DNA of 64,000 nt from Paenibacillus peoriae KCTC 3763 (lineage in GTDB: Bacteria; Bacillota; Bacilli; Paenibacillales; Paenibacillaceae). The stretch is from the NCBI RefSeq assembly GCF_000236805.1, contig NZ_AGFX01000010.1, positions 1-64,000 of the forward strand. The letters run 5' to 3'. A program made the translations under genes and the position numbers. Each line of letters starts with the position of its first letter. Position 1 is the stretch's first letter. Shown here piece after piece: positions 1 through 8,331 of this stretch. The notes under the pieces are model-generated. The model had not been told where the DNA came from, ran no database searches, and worked only from the letters and a program-made list of their open reading frames with translations.

Positions 1-67
1 TCTACTTGACAGGGTGCACTTCAAGCGGAATGGGCTTTTTGAATCTATTGATTAAAATACGGATATC

Positions 68-1033
68 TTATTCACCGAAATTAAAATCATCATCGGTCAG
101 CGGCTCTACATTCATTGCACGCACATACCCGTTTCCTTTTTTGGAAAAGAAGTCATGCTGCTTGGTGTGGGTGCTAATGCCATTGAATACAATCGGATTA
201 ACCTCTTCCTCTTCAAACAGCGGATCAAAGCCCAGGTTCATCATGGCCTTGTTGGCGTTGTAGCGTAAAAAGACTTTAACGTCATCAACTAGCCCGATCG
301 GGGCGTAAATTTGCTCGGTGTATTGCTCCTCGTTATTGTGCAGATAGCGCAGCAATCCGACCAACGTCTGGTAAAGATCACGTTGCTCTTCCTCGTCCAG
401 CTCTGCATAAATTTCCTGTGCCAGCACACCTACATATACACCGTGAATACTTTCGTCGCGCAAGATCAGGTCGATAATTTCCCCGCTGCATGTCAGCTTG
501 CCCTGACCTGCCAGATAGAGTGGGTAGAAGAAGCCACTGTAAAATAAATAGCTTTCCAACAGCACCGAGGCAGCCATCGCGAGATACAGGTCTTTCGGTG
601 TATGAATATTCATATAATACTGACGAATGGTTTCCGCTTTGGTCTGGAGGTGTGGATTTTCCTCCACCCAGCGAAATACACCGTCAATTTCCTCTGTGGA
701 AGCCAATGTTGTAAAGATGCTGCTGTACGACTTGGCATGAATTTGCTCCATCATCGCCATGAAGCTCAGTACGGCCTTGCGTTGCAGCCCGTCCACATGC
801 TCCATAATTTGCGGCATACCCACACCGCCTTGAATGGTATCCAGCAGTGTCAAGCCGCCCAGAACCTTCATGTAGGCATCTTTTTCGATATCACTGAGGG
901 TCACCCAGGTCATTTTATCGTCTGACAATGGAATTTCATCATCTGTCCAAAATTGCATAATATTCTGGTTCCAGAACATCAGTGTGAAATCATCGTCCGA
1001 GCGATTCCAGTTTACGGCTTGTATACCTGTCAT
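68..1033 (-). CDS. nrdF: Class Ib ribonucleotide reductase, small (beta) subunit NrdF
   Basis: This is the radical-generating subunit of aerobic class Ib ribonucleotide reductase. It houses a dinuclear metal site (Mn or Fe) and a tyrosyl radical used by NrdE to make deoxyribonucleotides in the cytoplasm. The 321-residue length is normal. Likely metal ligands are Asp65, Glu96, His99, Glu160, Glu194 and His197, with the radical Tyr103 shortly after His99. The acidic tail ending in DDDFNF resembles the C-terminal peptide that docks onto NrdE. An AAGGGAG ribosome site precedes the ATG. It is the last gene of nrdI-nrdE-nrdF and is separated from nrdE by an unusually long 213-bp gap. The family assignment is secure from the ligand pattern and context. 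Confidence 0.97.
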   Translation of the reverse strand: MTGIQAVNWNRSDDDFTLMFWNQNIMQFWTDDEIPLSDDKMTWVTLSDIEKDAYMKVLGGLTLLDTIQGGVGMPQIMEHVDGLQRKAVLSFMAMMEQIHAKSYSSIFTTLASTEEIDGVFRWVEENPHLQTKAETIRQYYMNIHTPKDLYLAMAASVLLESYLFYSGFFYPLYLAGQGKLTCSGEIIDLILRDESIHGVYVGVLAQEIYAELDEEEQRDLYQTLVGLLRYLHNNEEQYTEQIYAPIGLVDDVKVFLRYNANKAMMNLGFDPLFEEEEVNPIVFNGISTHTKQHDFFSKKGNGYVRAMNVEPLTDDDFNFGE

Positions 1034-1246
1034 TGTTTAGCATTCTCCCTTCAGCTTGCGAGATTCCCCATAATTACAATGAAATGATGCAGGCGAATCA
1101 TCGTATGCTTGACATACGGAAGCTGCATCCGCAAGGTCGTGATCTGACCAAACCTGCACTGGCCTGGACGTCACGCTGGATACAGCTTCGAATGAAAAGC
1201 ATTTTTATCTCATCAAATTTTTAATCATCATGCTATCCATCATACT
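1034..1246 (-). other. nrdE-nrdF intercistronic gap with nested inverted repeat
   Basis: This gap is long for an operon. On the + strand it contains CGTATG-cttga-CATACG at about 1101-1117. That small hairpin is enclosed by ATGCAG and CTGCAT at about 1087 and 1123, so the transcript could fold into a two-tier hairpin. No U-run follows, so it does not look like a terminator. It may be an mRNA processing or stability element that sets the nrdE:nrdF ratio, which is inference. No convincing coding frame or second promoter was seen. Confidence 0.4.
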
Positions 1247-3331
1247 TTAGATCGAGCAGGTGAGGCACTCTTCCACAGACAGCTTTTTGGTACGTGTGTA
1301 GTACAACGATTTAAGCCCTTTATGTGCAGCATACAGGTAGCAACGGGCTAACTGACGTGTGGTCACATCACTGTTCACATGAAGCACTGTCGAAATCCCT
1401 TGATCCACGTGAGGTTGAATTTCTGCTATCAAATCAAGCACTTTGAACTGATCCATCTGATAAGCGGATTTATAGAAGAACACATTATCCTTTTGCAAAT
1501 AAGGCATTGGATAATAAGTCGTCGAATTGGCATAGGTACGTGTTTCAATCTGCTCAACAATCGGCATAACGCTGGATGTTGCGTTTTGAATATACGAAAT
1601 GCTGGCAGTTGGCGCAATCGCCATACGATAGGCGTGGTACAGACCATTTTTCATGACATCGGCTTTCAGCTTGTCCCAATCCGCAGGCGTCGGAATATCA
1701 ATCCCTTTGAACAGCTCTTGCACACGTGTGGTTGCTGGACGGTAATCCGTATTCAGATAACGGTCAAAATATACACCGGTCCCATAATCGGATTCCTCGA
1801 ATCCATAAAAGCTTTGTCCAGCCGCTTTCGCGATTTCCATACTTTTCTCAATGGAATGATAGTTCATCGTCATGAAGAAGGTGCGGACAAAATCCTTCGC
1901 TTCATTGCTTTCATACGCAATTTTGTTTTTGGCCAGATAGCCGTGCAGATTCATGACACCCAGACCAACGGAATGCATTTCGCGATTCGCTTTGGCAACA
2001 CCCGGTGCATTAGCCACTTGTGTCATATCGCTGACCGAGGTGAGCGCAATCATGCCCTCATGAACGGATTCGCGGATTTTGCCATGCTCCATCACATTGA
2101 CAATGTTCAGGGAAGCCAGATTGCAGCTCACATCGCGGCGGATGATATCCTGTCTGCCATAATCTGCAATTTCGGAGGTTTCCTGCAACTGGAATATTTC
2201 CGTACACAGGTTCGACATCTTCACTTGACCCACATTTTTAAGGGCATGTGCCTGATTGGCGTTACTTTTGTTCATCATGTATGGATAGCCGGACTCCAGC
2301 TGGATCATGGCAATTTTCGTCAGCATGTCACGTGCGCTCATCGCTACTTTTTTCTTTACCCGATCGTCGGCAAGCAGCGTATCGTACATTACATCCAGAT
2401 CCATGTCGTCCAGATGCGTTCCATAGGCCTTGTACACACTGTAAGGAGCAAATACATGCAAGGGTTCATTATCCTGAGCCAGCTTGTAAAAGCGGTTTGG
2501 CACCAGCAATCCGATAGAGAGGGTTTTGAGACGCACCCTTTCGTCCGCATTGATTTTTTTACTATCCAGGAACTCCAGTACATCCCAACCAAAAATGTTG
2601 TAGTACGCCGCGCCGGAGCCCTTACGCTGCCCCATTTGATCCGCGTAGGAGAATCCGTCTTCCATCAGCTTCAGCACAGGCATAATGCCTTTGGCTGCGC
2701 CTTCTACGCCTTTAATTGCTTCGCCGCGTGACCGCAGCTTCGACAGGTTGACCGCGACGCCGCCGCCGATTTTGGACAGCTGCATGCATGTATTCAGCAC
2801 GTAGTTGATCGAGTTAAGAGAGTCGTCCATTTCGAGCAGGAAGCAGGATACCAGTTCTCCACGCCGGCTTTTGCCTGCATTCAGGAAGGTGGGTGTGGCT
2901 GGTTGGAGGCGCTGCTCCATCATCGAGCGGGCCAACAGACGCGCCGTATCGGCATTACCGCGTCCCAAATGCAGTGCGACTGCTGCAACCCGGTCAGGAT
3001 AATGCTCCAGATAGACCTTACGGTCATTACTTTTCAATGCATAATCGGTATAAAACTTGGATGCTGCCATATAGGAAGGGAATTTAAAATGATAGCTATG
3101 CGTGATATGGAAAATATCTTTAACTTCATCTGCTGAATAGCTATTATAGAAATTCTCGTAATAATCATTCTCAATCATGTACAGCACTTGAGCCGCTGTA
3201 TCTGCAAACTTCAGGCTGCGCTCCTGAACTTCCTTCATAAATTCTGCTACAGCCTCTTGATCCTTTTCCAATTGGAAAAAGCCGTCTATATCGCGTTTCA
3301 TCAACATGTTGTTTAATTCAATATGCCGCAA
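1247..3331 (-). CDS. nrdE: Class Ib ribonucleotide reductase, large (alpha) subunit NrdE
   Basis: This is the catalytic subunit that reduces ribonucleoside diphosphates with the NrdF radical. It is 694 residues, the usual class Ib length, and lacks an N-terminal ATP cone. Visible active-site elements are the redox pair Cys163 and Cys403, the Asn374-Leu-Cys376-Thr-Glu378 motif carrying the thiyl-radical cysteine, the Tyr-Tyr pair of the radical path near the C-terminus (SLYYTRT), and a C-terminal CLTC motif that shuttles electrons from NrdH or thioredoxin. The start is TTG at 3331. An AGGAGGTG ribosome site inside the end of nrdI sits about 8 bases upstream, and the two genes overlap by 14 bp, which suggests translational coupling. 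Confidence 0.97.
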   Translation of the reverse strand: MRHIELNNMLMKRDIDGFFQLEKDQEAVAEFMKEVQERSLKFADTAAQVLYMIENDYYENFYNSYSADEVKDIFHITHSYHFKFPSYMAASKFYTDYALKSNDRKVYLEHYPDRVAAVALHLGRGNADTARLLARSMMEQRLQPATPTFLNAGKSRRGELVSCFLLEMDDSLNSINYVLNTCMQLSKIGGGVAVNLSKLRSRGEAIKGVEGAAKGIMPVLKLMEDGFSYADQMGQRKGSGAAYYNIFGWDVLEFLDSKKINADERVRLKTLSIGLLVPNRFYKLAQDNEPLHVFAPYSVYKAYGTHLDDMDLDVMYDTLLADDRVKKKVAMSARDMLTKIAMIQLESGYPYMMNKSNANQAHALKNVGQVKMSNLCTEIFQLQETSEIADYGRQDIIRRDVSCNLASLNIVNVMEHGKIRESVHEGMIALTSVSDMTQVANAPGVAKANREMHSVGLGVMNLHGYLAKNKIAYESNEAKDFVRTFFMTMNYHSIEKSMEIAKAAGQSFYGFEESDYGTGVYFDRYLNTDYRPATTRVQELFKGIDIPTPADWDKLKADVMKNGLYHAYRMAIAPTASISYIQNATSSVMPIVEQIETRTYANSTTYYPMPYLQKDNVFFYKSAYQMDQFKVLDLIAEIQPHVDQGISTVLHVNSDVTTRQLARCYLYAAHKGLKSLYYTRTKKLSVEECLTCSI

Positions 3332-3677
3332 CTCGGCTCACCTCCTGTTTGAAACGCTCTACATCTCCAAACGTTCCAGATAATTCAAATTTACTAATCA
3401 CAGGGACGTTATAATGATCAGCAATCAAATCTGCGCTTTTTGCAAAGAAATCTCCCCAGTTTCGGTTGCCGCTTGCAGCTACACCGACAAGGTTTTTAGC
3501 GTTTCTTTGCAAAAAGGAAGATACCCTCTCAGGTATCTGACCAAACCCTGTCGTATATGTAATGAGTACATATGGTTCATCTATAGTCATTTGCTCCTGG
3601 ATCTGAACCGCCGGAAGCTTGAGCTTTCCAATAAATCTTTTTACATTGCCGGTCTTGGAATCATAAGCAATCAGCAT
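3318..3677 (-). CDS. nrdI: Flavodoxin-like NrdI
   Basis: NrdI is a small FMN flavoprotein that supplies the oxidant for assembling the Mn(III)2-tyrosyl radical of NrdF. The chosen product has 119 residues. It starts MLIAYDSKTGNVKRF, carrying the phosphate-binding loop of this family, and includes TYTTGFGQIP and the VAASGNRNWGDFFAKSAD stretch typical of NrdI. Start choice: AAGGAGG lies nine bases before the ATG at 3677. An upstream in-frame ATG at 3686 abuts the ribosome site and is unlikely to be used. It is the first gene of the operon and is followed by the overlapping nrdE. No nrdH glutaredoxin is seen next to it. Confidence 0.95.
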   Translation of the reverse strand: MLIAYDSKTGNVKRFIGKLKLPAVQIQEQMTIDEPYVLITYTTGFGQIPERVSSFLQRNAKNLVGVAASGNRNWGDFFAKSADLIADHYNVPVISKFELSGTFGDVERFKQEVSRVAAY

Positions 3678-3808
3678 TGTAGGCATCCTCCTTAACAATT
3701 AACGAAAAAAAAGAAAACGGCATTACCCGCCATTTAAAATGTTGGACTCTATATGTACATGTATTTTCATGCCTGTAAGTTCAAGATATCGGGTGAGAAT
3801 ACGTTTTT

Positions 3809-3861
3809 ACACTATATTTAGAGTACATTTTCTATTTTATATCTATATATAGTTTTGTCAA
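3809..3861 (-). promoter_or_regulatory. nrdIEF promoter with two NrdR boxes
   Basis: Reading the minus strand there is a -35 TTGACA (3861-3856), a 16-bp spacer and a -10 TAAAAT (3839-3834). One NrdR-type 16-mer with core CTATATATAG (about 3840-3855) fills the spacer. A second, ACACTATATTTAGAGT (3809-3824), lies just downstream of the -10. Their starts are 31 bp apart, about three helical turns, as is typical for cooperative NrdR repression. The arrangement predicts repression of ribonucleotide reductase by the zinc/ATP-cone repressor NrdR when dATP is high. The nrdR gene is not in this window. Confidence 0.85.
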
Positions 3862-4049
3862 TCGGTCCAAAGGAGATCAGAGGGCCCAGATCAGGTATAA
3901 GTCCAAGCGGGGTGCGGGAAAGAGCGAAAGAACTTTTTTTTCGTAAGTTTGTTAAAAAAGTATTGGAGTTTTTGAGGTTGAAGATGTACCATTTGTCAAT
4001 GGGCAATAGAATGGAAAATTTACATTTTACTGTAGAAAGGATGAAGTAG
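3862..4049. other. Gap between the nrd promoter and the DUF2500 gene
   Basis: This stretch holds the presumed promoter and leader of the + strand DUF2500 gene. I see GGGCCC flanked by two direct GATCAG copies near 3874-3896, and T/A-rich runs. An open frame that ends directly before the next start has no ribosome site and starts inside the nrd promoter, so I do not call it a gene. No RNA motif is recognised. Confidence 0.3.
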
Positions 4050-4415
4050 ATGGGAAGTAGTTATATAAATGAGGCTGAATCGTTTAATATGATCTTTTTT
4101 ACTGTGTTTGGCATTGTTGCTCTCTTCATGATTATCGGTATTGGCAAGACGATAGGAGCAGGAATTTCCAATCAAGCGGCCGAACTGGTACAGCGTCCAT
4201 GCAAGGTTCTGGATAAGCGGACGAGGGTAAGTGGAGGGTCAGGCGATTTTTCAGCTTCGACAGATTATTATATTACCTTTGAATTTGACGGGGGTGAACG
4301 TAAGGAGCTGAAGGTGAAGGATACGGACTTCGGTATGATTGTGGTCGGGGACCGCGGAGAGCTTCATTATAAAGGTACACGTTTTCTGGAGTTTGTGAGG
4401 GTAATGGAAGCGTAA
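4050..4415 (+). CDS. DUF2500 family membrane protein
   Basis: A 121-residue protein with one N-terminal membrane segment (about residues 15-37) and a small soluble C-terminal domain. The latter carries the DUF2500 pattern: a VLDKRTRVSGG-like strand, YYITFEFDGGER, and GDRGELHYKGTRFLEF at the end. The family (E. coli YhhM type) has no established biochemical role. The C-terminal part resembles a short beta-rich fold. A weak AAAGGATG ribosome site precedes the ATG. It stands 55 bp before an acetyltransferase gene in the same direction, so the two may share a transcript, but nothing links their functions. Confidence 0.85.
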   Translation: MGSSYINEAESFNMIFFTVFGIVALFMIIGIGKTIGAGISNQAAELVQRPCKVLDKRTRVSGGSGDFSASTDYYITFEFDGGERKELKVKDTDFGMIVVGDRGELHYKGTRFLEFVRVMEA

Positions 4416-4470
4416 TAGTGTGTTGATGAGGAATTGGAATTCCTGACAGAAATACATAAACGGGAGGAAG

Positions 4471-5022
4471 ATGACGATGCCGCATATCATTGGGGAACGA
4501 ATTGTATTGAGAGAATACCGTCTGGAGGATATATCTGATATACGAAAATGGGTCAATGACCCGGAAATTACATATGGCTTAAGCGATGTGTTTATCTATC
4601 CGCATTCACAATTCAATAGCGAATCCTTTGTACAGATGATGATTGATGACAACTCCGAGATCAAGGGCTTTGTCATTGCGCATAAAGACACACTGGACTA
4701 CATCGGACAACTGGATTTATTTAAAATCAACTGGGTGAATCGGCATGCCACACTTGGTATTGTGATCGGCCGTGACGATGACCTGGGCAAGGGCTACGGG
4801 CGGGAAGCGATTCGACTAATACAGAAATTTGCATTTCATGCCCTGAACCTGCATCGGCTGGAGCTGGAGGTCTATGCGTACAATGAACGTGCATACCGTT
4901 GTTATCTGGCTTGCGGTTTCAAGGAGGAGGGACGACTGCGGGAAAAGCTATTTAGAGAAGGTAATTACTATGACATTATCCAGATGGGAATTTTGCGGAG
5001 TGAATACGAGTGTTCTATGTAA
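4471..5022 (+). CDS. GNAT acetyltransferase, RimJ/RimL type
   Basis: A 183-residue GNAT-fold acetyltransferase of the subgroup that acetylates ribosomal protein N-termini, antibiotics or amino acids. It begins with the typical GERIVLREYRLEDISD strand. It has the acetyl-CoA binding loop IGRDDDLGKGYGREAI at about residues 104-119, and ends with the AYRCYLACGFKEEGRLRE stretch of RimJ/RimL relatives. The substrate cannot be read from the sequence. GGGAGG lies close upstream of the ATG, and a second in-frame ATG two codons later is equally possible. It is followed by its own hairpin and then by repeat copy A. Confidence 0.9.
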   Translation: MTMPHIIGERIVLREYRLEDISDIRKWVNDPEITYGLSDVFIYPHSQFNSESFVQMMIDDNSEIKGFVIAHKDTLDYIGQLDLFKINWVNRHATLGIVIGRDDDLGKGYGREAIRLIQKFAFHALNLHRLELEVYAYNERAYRCYLACGFKEEGRLREKLFREGNYYDIIQMGILRSEYECSM

Positions 5023-5024
5023 AA

Positions 5025-5053
5025 GGGCTGAACAGCATCAGGCTGTCTAGCCC
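5025..5053 (+). terminator. Probable terminator after the acetyltransferase gene
   Basis: A two-tier hairpin, GGGCT / AGCCC outside and ACAGC / GCTGT inside, with a 2x2 internal loop. It starts two bases after the stop codon and is followed by a T-rich tract (CCTATCTTTCATTTTAT). Confidence 0.6.
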
Positions 5054-5106
5054 CTATCTTTCATTTTATAAGTGTAACTTGAACTATAAAGCAGAATTTG
5101 AAAAAA

Positions 5107-5177
5107 ACATAAAAACGGAGTAGTCGGAATGGTGCTGTACAAGCGAAGCACCATCCGACTGCGTAGCGGCACGATAG
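5107..5177. repeat. Structured intergenic repeat, copy A (71 bp)
   Basis: This is one of two 71-bp copies in the window; the other is at 32211-32281. They match at 63 of 71 positions without gaps and are in the same orientation. The core is a stem of 13 pairs with one bulged A: GTCGG + ATGGTGCT pairs with AGCACCAT + CCGAC around a GTACAAGCGA loop. Relative to copy B, two stem pairs differ by compensating double changes. The copy lies between convergent genes, 24 bp past the stop of the minus-strand lipoprotein gene. On the minus strand the stem is followed within a few bases by TTTTT, so it may end that transcript. Confidence 0.85.
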
Positions 5178-5201
5178 ATGTTTAGTTCAGCTTATAGATC
5201 G

Positions 5202-6893
5202 TTATTTCTCCCCGTACCATAGCTTCAGCCGATTTTGGATCAGGCCGGTGTAGACTTCTTCAGCCTTCGGTACACCTGCCTGGTCCAACTCCTGCAGCAT
5301 ACGGTCATAGACGGTGTCAAACTGATCCGGCTTGGCTAGTACAGCCTCAGGAATCCGTTTGCGCACAATGTCCTGCGACTTCTGATAAATGACATTGTAG
5401 TTCGTATCGGTCGGAACCGGCATATTGTAGGCGGCACCCCACTCTTTTGCCGGAAAATCCTTTTCGTTCGGGAACAGGTCCTTCCACGTCTGGGCCTTGT
5501 ATGCCAGAAGGGATTCTTTTTCGGCTTGGCTGTAATTTTCGGTAATCATTTCCGGATAGTTGGTTGTATAGTAATTGCCAGAAGGGTCCTTGATGCTGTC
5601 CCCGTAATGAGGTCCCCATATCCAGTACAAACCGATACCTGACTCTCTGGTAAAAGAAGCATTATCGGTGTTTTTGCGTTGCTGTACGGCAGCCGGAATG
5701 ACTCGTTTGCCGTTCTCTACATTGTAATGCTGGCCTTCAATTCCCCAGTTGCGTAAAATTTGCCCTTCATCCGAGGCGAGATAATCCAGAAACTTGATGG
5801 CACGTACCGGATTTTTGCACGAAGTCGTAATTCCGATGCCGTATGCAGCATCAAAGCCAACCGGCTGGAGGGAATGATCCTGATATTTTTCATTTAAAGT
5901 GACTGGAAAATGAGCGTAGGTGAATTCATCCTTGCCTGCTGCCTTGAGGGCGTTTTCGGCATCCTGATAGTTCCATTCCTGATCAATGAGTCCAATGACC
6001 CGACCTGCGGCAATCTTGGATTTGTACTGATCACTTTTTTGCACAAAAGTATCCTTATCCAGCAGTCCTTCGTTGTACATATGATTCAGCCAACGGAAAT
6101 ATTCCCGTTCTTCCGGGCGCTTGTAGTGTAGGATGGCTTTGTGTGTTTTCGGATCAATATAATACTCACCATCGTCCGGTCCGCCTGTAGCGGTCACGGC
6201 GGGATTCGTCACGGTAATCTGAATTTTCCAGTCTTCGGCATCAAGTGAGAGGGGAATGGTAGGCTGGCCGTTGGTGGTGGGGTATTTGGCGATATAGTCC
6301 TTGAGTGCTTTTTCAAAATCCTGGACGGTACGAATTTTGGGGTATCCGAGCTTTTTAAGTGCCTGATGCTGGATTTCAAAGCCGGCCTGTGCATCAAATG
6401 CGATGTGATCTACGCCCAAATTGGTTGGGATCGTATAAATGGCAGGATTTTCACTGCTGTATTTGATACGGTTAAAATAGTCTCCGTACACTTTCTTAAT
6501 ATTAGGGCCGTATTTGTCAATCAGGTCGGTTAAGTCAATGAGTGCTCCGGCATCGACCATCTTTCCGACCTCCCCTTTGGGATACACGATGTCAGGATAC
6601 TCTCCGCTGGCGACCATCAATGCAAATTTTTCCTCACCTCGACCATTGACGGCATATTCGGCATTGAGTGTAACGCCCGTTTTTTTGATAATTTCTTGCC
6701 CGACCGCGTCTTTCATGTTGTTCCAGTTGGAGCTGGAATCACCGCCAAAAAAAGTTAGGGTAATAGGACTGGTGTCATCGGGATCTTCTTTTAATGCCGT
6801 ACCGCCTGTTCCGCTCGCACAGCCCGTTGTCACGAGCAGCAGCAAAGCCAGGAGCAGGATGGAGCTTTGTCGTACCGATCTGTTCTTGAACAT
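5202..6893 (-). CDS. Extracellular solute-binding lipoprotein of a sugar ABC transporter (orphan)
   Basis: A 563-residue lipoprotein of the long LipO/LplA-type family 1 binding proteins that capture oligosaccharides outside the cell for an ABC importer. The signal peptide ends in VTTGC, with the lipidated Cys at residue 25. The mature part starts TFFGGDSSS and contains the family's MVASGEYPDIVY and LTDLIDKYGPNIKK stretches. The start ATG at 6893 sits seven bases after GGGGG; a TTG two codons upstream is too close to it. No permease genes adjoin, so it probably uses permeases elsewhere or those at 18123-19916. It is divergent from the LacI gene, whose product probably controls it. Confidence 0.92.
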   Translation of the reverse strand: MFKNRSVRQSSILLLALLLLVTTGCASGTGGTALKEDPDDTSPITLTFFGGDSSSNWNNMKDAVGQEIIKKTGVTLNAEYAVNGRGEEKFALMVASGEYPDIVYPKGEVGKMVDAGALIDLTDLIDKYGPNIKKVYGDYFNRIKYSSENPAIYTIPTNLGVDHIAFDAQAGFEIQHQALKKLGYPKIRTVQDFEKALKDYIAKYPTTNGQPTIPLSLDAEDWKIQITVTNPAVTATGGPDDGEYYIDPKTHKAILHYKRPEEREYFRWLNHMYNEGLLDKDTFVQKSDQYKSKIAAGRVIGLIDQEWNYQDAENALKAAGKDEFTYAHFPVTLNEKYQDHSLQPVGFDAAYGIGITTSCKNPVRAIKFLDYLASDEGQILRNWGIEGQHYNVENGKRVIPAAVQQRKNTDNASFTRESGIGLYWIWGPHYGDSIKDPSGNYYTTNYPEMITENYSQAEKESLLAYKAQTWKDLFPNEKDFPAKEWGAAYNMPVPTDTNYNVIYQKSQDIVRKRIPEAVLAKPDQFDTVYDRMLQELDQAGVPKAEEVYTGLIQNRLKLWYGEK

Positions 6894-6927
6894 TTGCAAT
6901 CCCCCTTTTTAAGTATGATTCACATAA

Positions 6928-6977
6928 TGTAAGTGCTTACAATAGTAAATTGTAGGAAATAAGCTACCTTTCGTCAA
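6928..6977 (-). promoter_or_regulatory. Promoter and LacI-type operator of the lipoprotein gene
   Basis: On the minus strand: -35 TTGACG (6977-6972), 17-bp spacer, -10 TACAAT (6954-6949). Directly downstream of the expected start point lies the near-palindrome TGTAAGTGCTTACA (6928-6941), with 6-bp arms. It resembles both a LacI-family operator and a cre site with one central mismatch. Its position suits repression by the divergent LacI protein, or by CcpA. Confidence 0.75.
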
Positions 6978-7045
6978 GTAATTTATGGTGACTTGTTATG
7001 TTGTTTGTTTTTTTATTATGCAAACATATTATGATGAATGGTGTG

Positions 7046-7059
7046 GATTTGTGCAAATC
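7046..7059. promoter_or_regulatory. Second 14-bp palindrome in the lipoprotein-lacI intergenic region
   Basis: GATTTG-TG-CAAATC has perfect 6-bp arms and the same TG centre as the site at 6928, though the arms differ. It lies upstream of a weak TTGATG-18-TACGAT promoter (7067-7096) for the lacI gene, so it may be an autoregulatory site. Confidence 0.45.
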
Positions 7060-7174
7060 TATCGTTTGATGATCTAAAACAAAGTATGCTACGATGGTAC
7101 AAGTTTATAGGCACACCCGTGTATTGAAAACAGGCAGAAGCAGAACTAGATTCCGAATAGGGTTGGGTGAGAAG

Positions 7175-8242
7175 ATGCGTGGAAAAGTAACATTGCAGGA
7201 AATTGCGGATGCGGCGGGCGTTTCAAAGTTCGCTGTTTCGCGTGCATTGTCAGGCAAGCCCGGCGTAAGTGAAGAGACAAGGACGGTGCTGGTCAAGCTG
7301 GCTGCCCAGATGGGCTATTTTCGCAACCATCCAAAAGTGACCGGATTAGAGCCGCGTGATACGGATGCCAGGGAATGGTCGGGCACTGTGCTGGTGTTAT
7401 TTCCAAATATACGACACCAGAACAGGGAATCCAGATACTGGGGACCTGTGTTTGAAGGGATCTCCGAGCGTCTGAAGCGCAAGGGAATGGATATGGTCAC
7501 GTTAACGGAGCCCTCGACTGAAGATATGTTTTCGTTGCTGAATCCGGAAGCGATCAAGGGGATTATTACGGTAGGGTCGGTTTCAACGCCGATGCTGCTG
7601 AATATTTATCGAATGGGGATTCCAGTCGTCATGGTAGATCATTGGGATTCTGCATTTTTAAGTGATACAGTGTTTACGGATAACCGCACATGCATGAGTG
7701 AATTAATGAAGGACTTGTTGAGCAGGGGCTATACACGTTTTCAATTTGTCGGTCAAATTGACGATGCTCACAGTTTCTATGAACGTTGGGAAGCTTTTCG
7801 CTCCACATTGGAAATGAGCGGCGTACAATTACAGCAGAACAAGAGCTTTCTTCACGGGGGAGTGCAAGCGCTGGATGAGGAATTGGACAAGCTGAACGAG
7901 AGCGAGTTGCCAGAGGTGTTTGTGTGCGCGAATGATGTGACTGCTGCACAAGCGGTGGATGTGCTGAAACGGAAGGGAATTGATGTCCCGAGGCGCTGCG
8001 GGGTGACTGGATTTGATGATACGAACGAACAGATGCCGATTTATGCCACGGTGAGAGTGGATAAGGAGCTGCTGGGAATGCGTGCGGTGGATCAATTGCT
8101 ATGGCGCATGACCAACCCGGATTCACCCGTCGAAAAAAAGCTGCTGCACGCAGAGCTGGTTATACGGGAACGACATGCGCCGCGCAACAGTCGGGGAAAT
8201 GATGACCCTGAGCGTCCAATCAGCTCAATCAGATCTAGTTGA
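7175..8242 (+). CDS. LacI family transcriptional regulator
   Basis: A 355-residue one-component sugar-responsive repressor. Residues 1-55 form the LacI headpiece (VTLQEIADAAGVSKFAVSRALSGKPGVSEETR), followed by a hinge and a periplasmic-binding-protein-like sensor domain with the usual AVDVLKRKGIDVPRRCGVTGFDD segment near residue 275. The start ATG at 7175 directly precedes the headpiece; an in-frame extension to 7094 lacks a ribosome site and is not conserved-looking. It is divergent from the binding lipoprotein and followed by the mannosidase gene, so a mannoside or related sugar is the likely effector (inference). A terminator follows it. Confidence 0.93.
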   Translation: MRGKVTLQEIADAAGVSKFAVSRALSGKPGVSEETRTVLVKLAAQMGYFRNHPKVTGLEPRDTDAREWSGTVLVLFPNIRHQNRESRYWGPVFEGISERLKRKGMDMVTLTEPSTEDMFSLLNPEAIKGIITVGSVSTPMLLNIYRMGIPVVMVDHWDSAFLSDTVFTDNRTCMSELMKDLLSRGYTRFQFVGQIDDAHSFYERWEAFRSTLEMSGVQLQQNKSFLHGGVQALDEELDKLNESELPEVFVCANDVTAAQAVDVLKRKGIDVPRRCGVTGFDDTNEQMPIYATVRVDKELLGMRAVDQLLWRMTNPDSPVEKKLLHAELVIRERHAPRNSRGNDDPERPISSIRSS

Positions 8243-8290
8243 TGTTCAGATAGCATTAGATGTACTCCGTTGATGTGGAGAAATAAAGAT

Positions 8291-8331
8291 GTCGCTTTTT
8301 AGCCTATTTAAGGCCAGAGAGCGACTTTTTT
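8291..8331 (+). terminator. Intrinsic terminator after lacI
   Basis: GTCGCT ... AGCGAC stem with an inner AGCCT/AGGCC pairing, followed by TTTTTT. Confidence 0.8.

Noticed and set aside
1-67. Possible gene fragment at the left edge
   Set aside because: The short stretch past the nrdF stop shows no ribosome site, recognisable frame or clear terminator.
1379-2731. Long open frame on the + strand opposite nrdE
   Set aside because: It lies entirely antisense to a textbook nrdE, has no ribosome site and codes for a His/Ile-rich low-plausibility product.
3855-4049. 64-codon frame ending directly before the DUF2500 start
   Set aside because: It begins with TTG inside the nrd -35 region, has no ribosome site and no recognisable features.
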